A stretch of DNA of 64,000 nucleotides from Shouchella rhizosphaerae (GTDB taxonomy: Bacteria; Bacillota; Bacilli; Bacillales; Bacillaceae_D). Within the stretch, counting starts at the first letter, position 1; each line of letters begins with the position of its first letter. Of the stretch, positions 9,022 to 18,764 are shown one piece after another. The stretch spans positions 62,001-126,000 of the forward strand of contig NZ_FRBS01000004.1 of the NCBI RefSeq assembly GCF_900142675.1, written 5' to 3'. The position numbers and the translations under genes were made by a program. The notes below the pieces were generated by a model that made no database searches, was not told the origin of the DNA, and saw only the letters and a program-made list of their open reading frames with translations.

Positions 9022-9564
9022 TCAAAGCCATAATTCTTGATGGGAAGCAGTCACTGCCTGAGCACCCGCTTTAATGGCTTGCTTTGCATCTTCCATCGTC
9101 TCAATTAAGCCGCCGGCAATGACCGGTATCCCCGTTTTCCTATGGACACGGCCAATGTAGTCGGGCAAAATGCCAGGCAAAAGTTCGATCACATCAGGTT
9201 TTACTGTTTCAGCCAGGTGATAGCTCGTTTCAAGCGCAAGCGTGTCGAGCAAAAAGACACGTTGAATCGCAAGAATGCCATTCTTTTTTGCAATTCGAAG
9301 CATATCGCCCCGTGTTGATATTAATCCGGCTGGACGAATCACTTGGCAAAGAAATTCAGCAGCAGCCTTATCGCTTTTTAAACCTTGGATTAAATCAGCA
9401 TGGAGAATCGGTTTTTTATTTTCCTCGCGCGCTCTTTTTTTTACTGATGCTAGTTTAGACAAGTGCAAATCCAAGACAACGAAATATTCATGGCTGCTGT
9501 TCATAATGACCTCGAAATCTTTCATTGTCTTGATTGCTGGTAAAATCGTTTGGCCGCCAAACAT
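9022..9564 (-). CDS. glpP: Glycerol uptake operon antiterminator GlpP
   Basis: RNA-binding antiterminator that, with glycerol 3-phosphate, lets transcription pass leader terminators of glp genes. It is 180 residues, close to the family's usual length. It matches the GlpP TIM-barrel pattern: FVVLDLHLSKL, KPILHADLIQGL, DVIELLPGILP, GIPVIAGGLIETMEDA and GAQAVTASHQELW. It begins three bases after the glpD stop, so the two are co-translated. In B. subtilis glpP is the first gene of the cluster; here it is last, so GlpP is under control of the very transcripts it would antiterminate. Confidence 0.95.
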   Translation of the reverse strand: MFGGQTILPAIKTMKDFEVIMNSSHEYFVVLDLHLSKLASVKKRAREENKKPILHADLIQGLKSDKAAAEFLCQVIRPAGLISTRGDMLRIAKKNGILAIQRVFLLDTLALETSYHLAETVKPDVIELLPGILPDYIGRVHRKTGIPVIAGGLIETMEDAKQAIKAGAQAVTASHQELWL

Positions 9565-9567
9565 CGC

Positions 9568-11226
9568 TTAACCGATATCCTCAAGCGTGTGTATCCGCCA
9601 TTGTTCTGCCAACTCAGCCTCGTAAATGGCCCGCTGTTTGTCGCTCCACTTCAAAACAGAAGCCATAGCCTCCACGATTTTGTCTTTATAAGCGTTGGCT
9701 TTGTCAATATCAAAGAGCATATAGGAAGAGCGGCGTAATAAGAAATCGACAGGCGTGAGTGCCATTTCATAGGCCATCGCGTAACGGAGCGACGCCCATA
9801 CTGCTTTTGGAAGCCCATATTTCTCTGCTTCCCCATCATTTAGAAACGCAAACACGTGCGTCACATTTGAACCGTAACGTGTGACGAGTTCAGCTGCTTC
9901 AGCCTCTTCTAAGCCAAGGGTTTTTCCAGCTTCAATATGGGCAGCATTAAACATGTCGAGCTGGTCCGATCCACCTACTTCCCCACCTGATAAAACCAGT
10001 TTTTTTGTCTGGCACGGTTTATAGACCGCACCTGTTTCTTGTTCAAGCTCTTTGGCGACGATCGAGACAATATTGTCGGCCATCTTTCGGTAACCAGTCA
10101 ATTTGCCGCCTGCTATCGTCATAAGCCCACTGTCTGAGTGAAAAATTTCGTCTTTACGTGAAATATCGGAAGGGCTTTTGCCTTCTTCGTGAATAAGGGG
10201 CCGCAACCCTGACCAGCTTGACTCAATATCGGCAGTTGTGAGCTGATATCCTGGGAATAAGGCATTTGTTGCCTTCATAATATAGTCGACATCTTCCTTC
10301 GTCACACCAGGTTCCCGCTTATCGCCTTTATAATTTGTATCGGTTGTGCCTACATACACTTTTTCACCGCGAGGAATCGCAAACATCATGCGGCCATCGC
10401 CAAAAGGCGTGTCAAAATAAAGCGCTTGGTTTAAAGGCAATCTTTTTTTGGATAATACCAAGTGGACGCCTTTCGTTAAATGGATCGTTTTTCCGGTCTT
10501 TGAGCGATCTTGCTCACGCAAATGGTCGACCCATGGCCCCGTTGCATTGACAACTTTTTTTGCCTGGATCGTGACAGCTTCACCCGTCAGCAAATCACGG
10601 GCAATGACACCCGTAATTTTCCCTTTGTCATAAATAAATCCTTCCGCTTTTACATAATTCGCTAATTTCGCGCCTTTTTCAGCTGCTGTTTTTGCAATTT
10701 CAATCGTTAAGCGGGCGTCGTCCGTGCGGTATTCGACATACATACCGGCGCCGCGAAGGCCGTCTTTTGCCAAAATCGGCTCTTTTTTTAATGCATCTTT
10801 CGCCTTCATCATCGTGCGCCGCTCTGCTTTCTTGACGCCTGCAAGTCGATCGTAGACAGCAAGCCCGATTGACGTTGTTAACGCATTAAACGTACCGCCT
10901 TTGTAAAACGGCAACATCATTCGCACGGGCTCTGTAACATGGGGTGCATTTTCATAGACGATCGCCCGCTCAGTGCCAACTTCAGCAACTAATTTAACTT
11001 CAAATTGCTTTAAATAACGAAGGCCACCATGGATCAACTTTGTCGACCGGCTTGACGTTCCCGCCGCAAAATCTTGCATTTCAATCAAGCCGACATCGAT
11101 TCCTCGTGTTGCCGCATCCAAAGCGGCCCCTACGCCAGTAATGCCACCACCAATAATTAACAGATCTAACTGTTTGCCTTCCATGCTTGCAATTGCTTTT
11201 TCTCTTGTCTTTGCTGAAAACGCCAT
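9568..11226 (-). CDS. glpD: Aerobic glycerol-3-phosphate dehydrogenase
   Basis: FAD-dependent, membrane-associated enzyme oxidising glycerol 3-phosphate to dihydroxyacetone phosphate and passing electrons to quinone. It has 552 residues. The FAD dinucleotide fold is at about 22-50 (LLIIGGGITGVGAALDAATRG). Family signature 1 is SSRSTKLIHGGLRYL and signature 2 lies around GGKLTGYRKMADNIV. Length matches B. subtilis GlpD (555). It follows glpK across a 274-bp gap holding a terminator and a leader hairpin, so it has its own transcript or a GlpP-controlled one. It is translationally linked to glpP. Confidence 0.97.
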   Translation of the reverse strand: MAFSAKTREKAIASMEGKQLDLLIIGGGITGVGAALDAATRGIDVGLIEMQDFAAGTSSRSTKLIHGGLRYLKQFEVKLVAEVGTERAIVYENAPHVTEPVRMMLPFYKGGTFNALTTSIGLAVYDRLAGVKKAERRTMMKAKDALKKEPILAKDGLRGAGMYVEYRTDDARLTIEIAKTAAEKGAKLANYVKAEGFIYDKGKITGVIARDLLTGEAVTIQAKKVVNATGPWVDHLREQDRSKTGKTIHLTKGVHLVLSKKRLPLNQALYFDTPFGDGRMMFAIPRGEKVYVGTTDTNYKGDKREPGVTKEDVDYIMKATNALFPGYQLTTADIESSWSGLRPLIHEEGKSPSDISRKDEIFHSDSGLMTIAGGKLTGYRKMADNIVSIVAKELEQETGAVYKPCQTKKLVLSGGEVGGSDQLDMFNAAHIEAGKTLGLEEAEAAELVTRYGSNVTHVFAFLNDGEAEKYGLPKAVWASLRYAMAYEMALTPVDFLLRRSSYMLFDIDKANAYKDKIVEAMASVLKWSDKQRAIYEAELAEQWRIHTLEDIG

Positions 11227-11244
11227 CTCGATTCCTCCAATATT

Positions 11245-11331
11245 TGAACGGAAAAAGGGACCACAACAAACAAAACAGGCCTTTTGGCGCCTATTGAATG
11301 CTGTGATCCCTCAATTCCTCAGATCCGTTCA
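11245..11331 (-). promoter_or_regulatory. glpD leader with terminator, likely GlpP antitermination target
   Basis: In the minus-strand RNA, GGGATCACA pairs with TGTGGTCCC (one G-U pair), with U-rich TTTTTCCG right after, just 30 bases before the glpD start. An outer pair TGAACGGA/TCCGTTCA encloses this hairpin and its U-run. This matches the arrangement of the B. subtilis glpD leader, where GlpP binds and stops termination. The GlpP contact bases cannot be named from sequence. Confidence 0.75.
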
Positions 11332-11426
11332 TTAACTTACATTCATTATAGCGCACTTAAGCTGCTGCGTAAACATTTAGCTATTTTCCACTCAGTGTTC
11401 CCTGCTAACGCGTCTTTGAAACCATA

Positions 11427-11477
11427 GAAAAAAGCAAACGCACAGGCCCCCTGAAGGAAATAACACCTGTGCGTTTT
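11427..11477 (-). terminator. Intrinsic terminator after glpK
   Basis: Minus-strand stem AACGCACAGG/CCTGTGCGTT, then TGCTTTTTTC. It ends glpK transcription before the glpD leader. Confidence 0.88.
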
Positions 11478-11500
11478 AGCTAAATGGAAAACCATATTAT

Positions 11501-13006
<1,506 letters not shown>

Positions 13007-13079
13007 TTATCTTCGGCCCTCCTTGATTTTTTCGGTTGCATGTTCCTTTTATTTATTTACCTGCCTTTTGTCTTCTTAA

Positions 13080-13135
13080 AACAAGGCTAGCCTCATTTCT
13101 GAATCTCGCTTACAAGAAGCTACAAAGCCTTGTCG
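13080..13135 (-). terminator. Long-loop inverted repeat between the kinase gene and glpK
   Basis: Minus-strand ACAAGGCT, inside the last codons of the histidine kinase, pairs with AGCCTTGT 40 bases on, followed by TTTAAG. It could be a weak terminator for the kinase or a glpK leader element. The T-run is short and the loop is large, so the call is tentative. Confidence 0.4.
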
Positions 13136-14379
13136 TAAAGAGGGAGCATAATATGAACACATGTGCCCTTTTTTGGTTTGCTTGCATAAGAAACGTGGCC
13201 GCCCATCATTTCAATCATGCGGATGGAGACCATTGTTCCGATGCCCGTACCACTGTCTTTTGTCGTAAAATAAGCAGTGCCAATTTGTTTTAATTGCTCT
13301 TTTGTCATGCCAACCCCTGTATCCTCAATGGTTAACAACAGTTTCTTTTTAGCTGTTTTATCCAATTTAATTAACACGGCTCCATTTGGAGGCGTTGCTT
13401 CGATGCCGTTCTTAATAAAATTGAGAAGCGCTTGTTTAAGCTTATTTTGGTCGGCCCATACCCAAAGCGTTTCTTCGCTGCTTTCGACAGACAACTGGAC
13501 ATGCCCTTTTGCAGCATAGGGCCTTAGCAGTGAGACAACAGAATGAACCGTTTCTCCTACTGAAAAAACACGTTGTTGGTCCATTTTAGGTTTTGCTGCA
13601 CTTAAATATTCATTAATGATCGCTTCCGCCCGGTTCAATTCACCGACAATTAATGCGTGGTATTGATTTTTCTTTTCGCCTTCGGCCATCAGCTGGACAA
13701 ACCCTTTCACAACGGTTAGCGGATTTCTGACTTCGTGGGCAATCGTTGCCGCAAGTTCATTTAAGCTGTTGTACTTTTCGGCACGTAGCGATTCGGCAAT
13801 GACACGGTCTCTCTCGAGCAATGTCTCATATAGATAAGTAATTAAAAACATCGCACCAACGCCAAAAATCGCATAGTAAACGGCCACTCCCCACATCGCA
13901 GGCAAGTAGCTATCTCTGAATAGCCATTGCATAATGATCAGTGATAAAGTTACTTGGATCAGCACTGGCCATAATGACACGAGGCTGACAAACTTGAGCC
14001 TTGGCCATTTGCTTGGCAACTGGTAAAACCTGTTCGTAAAAATCGAAAACAATAAGGCACTTAGCAAAAAATGCACGAGGGCAAAACAAGTAAGATCGCC
14101 GCCGACGATCAACCGAAAAACGGCTGAAACGGCGGTTACGCCCCAGCCCGCCCGTTTGCCACCATATAAAAACGCGAGCAAAATGGGAATATAGCGTAAA
14201 TCCCAGAAAACGTCTCCTTGGCGGATGGAAAAGGACATGCATAAAATAACAGCGCCACTCATGAAATGGAACATCGTAAGCGAACGCTGGATTTTCCAGC
14301 CCCCTTCGGCTTTTAAGCTATAAATGATTAAGGGAACCATAATCACAAACACATTGATAAGAAGCTTTTCAATAACCAT
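13120..14379 (-). CDS. Membrane histidine kinase, KinB-like (sporulation phosphorelay type)
   Basis: A 419-residue sensor kinase. About six transmembrane segments fill residues 1-185 with almost no external loop. The HisKA box follows (LAATIAHEVRNPLTVVKGFVQL, phospho-His about 215). The HATPase domain shows NFIKNGIEA, DTGVGM and KDSGTGIGTMVSIRMIEMMGG. Its overall build and start line up with B. subtilis KinB. The ATG at 14379 is chosen because it aligns with the KinB start and has GAGGGG upstream; an ATG 39 bases earlier is possible. No response regulator is adjacent, as expected for a kinase feeding Spo0F. Confidence 0.82.
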   Translation of the reverse strand: MVIEKLLINVFVIMVPLIIYSLKAEGGWKIQRSLTMFHFMSGAVILCMSFSIRQGDVFWDLRYIPILLAFLYGGKRAGWGVTAVSAVFRLIVGGDLTCFALVHFLLSALLFSIFTNRFYQLPSKWPRLKFVSLVSLWPVLIQVTLSLIIMQWLFRDSYLPAMWGVAVYYAIFGVGAMFLITYLYETLLERDRVIAESLRAEKYNSLNELAATIAHEVRNPLTVVKGFVQLMAEGEKKNQYHALIVGELNRAEAIINEYLSAAKPKMDQQRVFSVGETVHSVVSLLRPYAAKGHVQLSVESSEETLWVWADQNKLKQALLNFIKNGIEATPPNGAVLIKLDKTAKKKLLLTIEDTGVGMTKEQLKQIGTAYFTTKDSGTGIGTMVSIRMIEMMGGHVSYASKPKKGTCVHIMLPLYDKAL

Positions 14380-14456
14380 GCATCCCACGTTCCCCTCGCA
14401 CCATTTCTCTGAACTCATTCGACACTTTTCGGGGCAATCCTGCTTCTTGCTAAAAT

Positions 14457-16334
14457 TTACAGGATTGCATCCATTTGTTTTGTTTGTTGCATCTCGTAAT
14501 AAAACCCTTTTGTCGCCATCAGTTCATGGTGGCTTCCTGCCTCCGTGACCTGTCCTCCCTGTAAAACAAGAATTTGGTCAGCGGCTTCAATCGTATTTAA
14601 GCGGTGGGCAATGACAAAGCTTGTGCGCCCATGCATCAACCGTTTTAACGCTTCTTGGATCTTCATTTCCGTCACCGTATCAATACTAGATGTCGCTTCA
14701 TCCAAAATCAAAATCGACGGATTAGCAAGCAGCGCTCGGGCAATCGACAATAACTGTTTTTGCCCTTGGCTAATGCCGCTGCCATCTTGGAAAAGCATCG
14801 TCTCGTATCCATTTGGCAAGTGGGAAATAAACCCATGAGCATTTGCCAACTTAGCCGCTTCTTCCACTTCTTGATCCGATGCCTCGAGGCGACCGTAGCG
14901 GATGTTTTCACGAATGGTGCCTTGAAATAAAAATGGATCCTGAAGAACAACGCCCATTTGCGAGCGTACATCGTCTTTTTTCAAGTTAGCAAGATTGTTT
15001 CCATCGATAAAAATCGCACCCTCATTCACTGGGTAAAAACCAAGCAGCAAGTTAAGGATTGTCGTCTTCCCGGCTCCAGTAGGGCCGACAAAGGCAATCG
15101 TCTCCCCTGCTTTCGCAGTAAAGGAGACATTTTTGAGCGTTTCTGTAGCGCCATAGGAGAAACAGACATTTTGAAACGCGACATTTCCGTCTATTTGCTT
15201 GACCGCGCTGGCGCCTGCTTGATCCGTTTCAGGCTCTTCATCGATTACCGCAAATACACGCTCCGCACCGGCTAGCGCTGATAAAACCGCATTAAATTGA
15301 TTGGCAAGATCGTTTAGCGGCCGTGTAAACTGACGGGAATACTCGACAAACACGACAATCACACCAACCGTTACCCCAGCCATTCCATGAACAGCAAGAA
15401 ACCCACCAATCCCAGCAATAACGGCAAAACTGAGATTGTTCAACACATTCATTAGTTTTGGGATAAAACCAGAATAGACTTGCGCCCAGAAACCAGCATG
15501 ACGCAACGCCCCATTATATTCCTCAAACGCTTCAATAATCGTGTCTTCCCGTGAAAAAGTTTTTACGACTGATTGGCCAGCAATGGTTTCTTCCGAATAG
15601 CCGTTAAGCTGCCCTAAGCTTTTTTGCTGTTCTTTGAAAAACACTTTTGTTCGCTTTGTAATCCACCGCATTCCTACAACCATTAATGGCACAATGAATA
15701 AAGTGATCCCTGTAAGCAAGGGCGACAAGTATAACATAACAGCTAGAATGCCAATAAAAGTGACGACACTTGAAATGATTTGCACAATGGACGAATTCAA
15801 CGTCGCCGAAATATTTTCAATGTCGTTTGTCATACGGCTCATCAAATCTCCGTGCTTGTGTTTGTCAAAAAAACCGATTGGCAACTTTTGCAATTGGGCA
15901 AATAAATCTTTACGGATCGCAAACACAGTCGCCTGTGCGATTTTGACCATCATAAAGTTTTGCAAAAACGTTGAAATGCTTAAAGCGGCGTACGAACCAA
16001 GCAAAAAGAGCAATATGATCTCCAAACCGCCAAAATCAGTAGGAATGATATAGTCATCAATGACAACGCCGATTAAAAAAGGACCGGCCAGCGTCAATAC
16101 AGCGCTGGCAAAAACAAGCGCCATGACAAGAAAAAGTGCCCCTTTTTGCCTTGTCAAATAAGCAAAAATTCTTTTGGCCGCTCCTTTCCCATCCTTGGCT
16201 GTCTCTGGCCGTCCTCCAGCCCTGGCAGCGTGTGGATGCTGGGGCTGGCTGCTTGTTGCCTGAGACTGGCGGGACGCGCGCCAATTGATGGTTTTATACC
16301 GAAATGGCTCTGTTAATGCGGAACGAAGCCTCAT
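14457..16334 (-). CDS. yfiC: ABC exporter half-transporter, second subunit (YfiC-like)
   Basis: Type I ABC exporter half with a membrane domain (about residues 50-330) and a C-terminal ATPase. Walker A is GPTGAGKTT, the signature is ISQGQKQLLSIARALL, and Walker B is ILILDEATSSID. It has 625 residues, with a charged, Pro/Ala-rich N-terminal tail. It overlaps the preceding gene by GTGA if read from GTG. The ATG at 16334 lies seven bases after AAGGAGG and is preferred. The pair resembles B. subtilis YfiB/YfiC and other heterodimeric multidrug exporters. Here both halves keep SGGQ/SQGQ and DEAT or DDST variants. Substrate unknown. Confidence 0.88.
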   Translation of the reverse strand: MRLRSALTEPFRYKTINWRASRQSQATSSQPQHPHAARAGGRPETAKDGKGAAKRIFAYLTRQKGALFLVMALVFASAVLTLAGPFLIGVVIDDYIIPTDFGGLEIILLFLLGSYAALSISTFLQNFMMVKIAQATVFAIRKDLFAQLQKLPIGFFDKHKHGDLMSRMTNDIENISATLNSSIVQIISSVVTFIGILAVMLYLSPLLTGITLFIVPLMVVGMRWITKRTKVFFKEQQKSLGQLNGYSEETIAGQSVVKTFSREDTIIEAFEEYNGALRHAGFWAQVYSGFIPKLMNVLNNLSFAVIAGIGGFLAVHGMAGVTVGVIVVFVEYSRQFTRPLNDLANQFNAVLSALAGAERVFAVIDEEPETDQAGASAVKQIDGNVAFQNVCFSYGATETLKNVSFTAKAGETIAFVGPTGAGKTTILNLLLGFYPVNEGAIFIDGNNLANLKKDDVRSQMGVVLQDPFLFQGTIRENIRYGRLEASDQEVEEAAKLANAHGFISHLPNGYETMLFQDGSGISQGQKQLLSIARALLANPSILILDEATSSIDTVTEMKIQEALKRLMHGRTSFVIAHRLNTIEAADQILVLQGGQVTEAGSHHELMATKGFYYEMQQTKQMDAIL

Positions 16335-16336
16335 CC

Positions 16337-18055
16337 TCACGCCTCCTTGCCATATTGCGACTTATAAATTTTTTTATAGAACGGCGATGACCGCAGCAAC
16401 TCTTCGTGGCTGCCGAAGCCAACCAGTTCGCCGTATTCAAGCAATAAAATCCGGTCTGCCTGAGTCGCCGTTGACAATTTTTGCGTAACCATCATCGTCG
16501 TGCATGGTTGTTGCTCTAACGCCTTGAGAAAACGGGCTTCTGTTTTCGCATCAAGGGCGCTTGTACTGTCATCAAGAAGCAACATTTTCGGCTTGCCTAG
16601 CAGGGCACGGGCAATGGAAATCCGCTGTTTTTGGCCTCCTGACAAATTGACGCCTTGCTGGCCAACAATCGTGTCGTACCCATCTGGCAAGCGTACAATC
16701 GCCTCATGAATTTGCGCCACTTTAGCAACTGCTTCGATTTCTTCAGCAGATGCTTCTGGAAAGCCCCAGGCAATGTTTTCCCGAATCGTCCCGGAGAACA
16801 ACCGGACCGCTTGCGGGACATAGCCAATTTGCCTGCGCAGCTTTTGAACTTGCCACGCTGTAACGGATGTTCCATCAATGCGAACCGTTCCTTTTGTCGG
16901 TTCATAAAGTTTTGGAATGAGCTGGAATAATGTTGATTTTCCAGAACCTGTTTCCCCAAGAACGGCAACTGTTTCATTCGCCTTTACAGCGAAATCGATG
17001 TTTTTCAACACAAAGGGAGCCCCCTCTGCATAAGAAAACGATACATGTTCAAAGCGCAGCTCCCCTTTCATAGCTGGGGGCTCAGGCTTTGCCTCGCTTT
17101 CCTTTAGTTCGTCATCAGGCTCTAGCAGCACTTCCTCAATTCGCGTTGCCGAGGCTCTAGCCCGGGAAAAGACGATAATAATCATCGAAAAAACCGTTAA
17201 CGCAGAAGTAATTCGCGTTGCATAGTTGACAATCGCCACAACATCGCCAACTTGTGTCGCACCATTGCCAATGTCAATGCTCCCAAACCAAAGGACAAGC
17301 AAAATCGAGCCGTTCATTAAAAACAGCAAAACAGGCAATGTCAATTCCATTAGGCGAAAAGCTTTTACCGTCCGATCCATCAGCTTGTTGCTTTCCCGAA
17401 AAAAACGCTGCGCCTCCTCGGCTTTGCGCACAAAAACGCGGATCACACGAATGCCAGTCAAATTTTCTCGTACCACATGGTTGACTGAATCGACTTTTGC
17501 TTGAACTTCACTAAAAATATGTACGCCTTTCTTTAAAATCCACATTAGAAAGAGGATGATCGGTGGGATCGTAATGAATAAAAACAATGCTAAACGAGCA
17601 TTGACAGCAAATGCCATCACGCACCCGCCAATGATAAGCAACGGTGCTCTAGCCATAATGCGTAGGCTCATAAAAACCGTATTTTGGATTTGTGTTACGT
17701 CATTAGACAACCTTGTCATCAAAGAGGATGTTTCAAATGGCTGCAACTTTTCAAGGCTCGAACGCTGGATCGTTTTAAACATCGCATTGCGGATATCAAA
17801 CCCTGTGCTTTGGCCAGCGTGGCCTGCATAAAAGGAGTTTAGCACGCCGGCTATAAACGCTAATAACGAAAGGCCGACCAATACGCCTCCCCACACAAAA
17901 ACAGTCTTTAAATCATTTTCGATAATCCCGTCGTCAATAATCCGGGCAAGCAAGAGCGGTTGAATTAGTTCCACAGCCAACTCAAGCAACATAAAAGCAA
18001 AAGCAATCACTGCTGCTGCTTTATAAGGAAGCAAATAGGAAAAAACAGTTTTCAC
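16337..18055 (-). CDS. yfiB: ABC exporter half-transporter, first subunit (YfiB-like)
   Basis: A 572-residue ABC half-exporter with six membrane segments in residues 1-300 and a C-terminal ATPase. Walker A is GETGSGKST, the signature is VNLSGGQKQRISIARALL, and Walker B is MLLLDDSTSALD. The catalytic glutamate after Walker B is Asp-Ser (DDST) here, the degenerate site usual in one half of heterodimeric exporters; its partner has DEAT. So this pair should have one canonical and one degenerate ATP site. Translation starts at GTG after GAGGGG. It is cotranscribed with the second half, overlapping it at GTGA. Confidence 0.88.
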   Translation of the reverse strand: MKTVFSYLLPYKAAAVIAFAFMLLELAVELIQPLLLARIIDDGIIENDLKTVFVWGGVLVGLSLLAFIAGVLNSFYAGHAGQSTGFDIRNAMFKTIQRSSLEKLQPFETSSLMTRLSNDVTQIQNTVFMSLRIMARAPLLIIGGCVMAFAVNARLALFLFITIPPIILFLMWILKKGVHIFSEVQAKVDSVNHVVRENLTGIRVIRVFVRKAEEAQRFFRESNKLMDRTVKAFRLMELTLPVLLFLMNGSILLVLWFGSIDIGNGATQVGDVVAIVNYATRITSALTVFSMIIIVFSRARASATRIEEVLLEPDDELKESEAKPEPPAMKGELRFEHVSFSYAEGAPFVLKNIDFAVKANETVAVLGETGSGKSTLFQLIPKLYEPTKGTVRIDGTSVTAWQVQKLRRQIGYVPQAVRLFSGTIRENIAWGFPEASAEEIEAVAKVAQIHEAIVRLPDGYDTIVGQQGVNLSGGQKQRISIARALLGKPKMLLLDDSTSALDAKTEARFLKALEQQPCTTMMVTQKLSTATQADRILLLEYGELVGFGSHEELLRSSPFYKKIYKSQYGKEA

Positions 18056-18299
18056 AGTAACGCCCCTCTTCCTGCACCAACCACCACAGTTCTTATTTTA
18101 TATTATTTTCCTATCATAGCTTATTTTTTGTCTTCGTTCTATTATATTATCCTATAGCCGAAAGCAATATCGCCCATTCATTTGTTCTAACTGCATGCCA
18201 AGGTGCCCGCAGACAGAACGTCCTCTACCGTTGTTGTTATTTTGAGTAGAAAACGCTAAATTGTTTGTAGGAAATGAATAGCCCGATCTCCCTGGAAAT

Positions 18300-18335
18300 A
18301 AAAAAACTTTCTGGGGAGATCCCACAGAAAGTTTA
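18300..18335 (-). terminator. Intrinsic terminator after the 29-residue peptide gene
   Basis: Minus-strand 10-bp stem AAACTTTCTG/CAGAAAGTTT with a TGGGATCTCCC loop, followed by TTTTAT. It is 40 bases after the peptide stop and far from any other minus-strand gene end, so it appears to belong to the peptide gene. Confidence 0.85.
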
Positions 18336-18375
18336 CGCTGCAACGAACAACGATAAGAGTATTTTGCCTACTAAA

Positions 18376-18465
18376 CTATGCCCCCGCCGACATTGCAATT
18401 AAAACAGCTCCTACTACACCGACCACAAAAACGGCTGAAAGGATTTTCACAAACTTTGCGTTCAC
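18376..18465 (-). CDS. Small hydrophobic peptide, 29 residues, unknown function
   Basis: An unannotated-size gene: GTG start, 29 codons, TAG. GGGAGTGA lies five bases upstream of the GTG as ribosome site, and a strong terminator follows. The peptide opens MNAKFVKIL and then runs through a Val/Ala/Gly-rich membrane-spanning stretch ending AMSAGA. The lysines near the N-terminus and the hydrophobic core suit either a single-span membrane peptide or a signal-peptide-like pro-peptide of the Phr sort. No Rap or other receptor gene adjoins, so the second idea has no support from context. It lies between the ABC exporter and helD genes. I do not recognise a family. Confidence 0.6.
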   Translation of the reverse strand: MNAKFVKILSAVFVVGVVGAVLIAMSAGA

Positions 18466-18693
18466 TAAAGTCACTCCCTATTGCAAATCTAGCTTGAACG
18501 AAAGAAATTAGCCGCTTAACCAAACAGCTCGACGTTATTTGACACTTTTCTTAAGTATACAACGGCTAGCACTTAGAAACTATGTAAATTTATCTTTATC
18601 ATCTCCAAATTTAGCAAAAAACGTTCGAAAACTGACAGACCCTTCCTTTTAACCAGGACTTACTAACAGGAAGATTGTATGTGAACATCTTTA

Positions 18694-18759
18694 AAATGAG
18701 CAAGACACCTGCTTTCCTACTGAAATATTTTTGCAAAAAAGACGAGGTGTCAGCTCATT
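18694..18759 (-). terminator. Terminator after helD
   Basis: Minus-strand arms AATGAGCTGACACCT and AGGTGTCTTGCTCATT pair with a 30-nt loop, followed by TTAAAG. It lies immediately after the helD stop. Confidence 0.75.
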
Positions 18760-18764
18760 GACAA

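Noticed and set aside
18152-18343. 63-codon minus-strand frame after the peptide gene
   Set aside because: It begins at a TTG inside the peptide gene's terminator and has no ribosome site.
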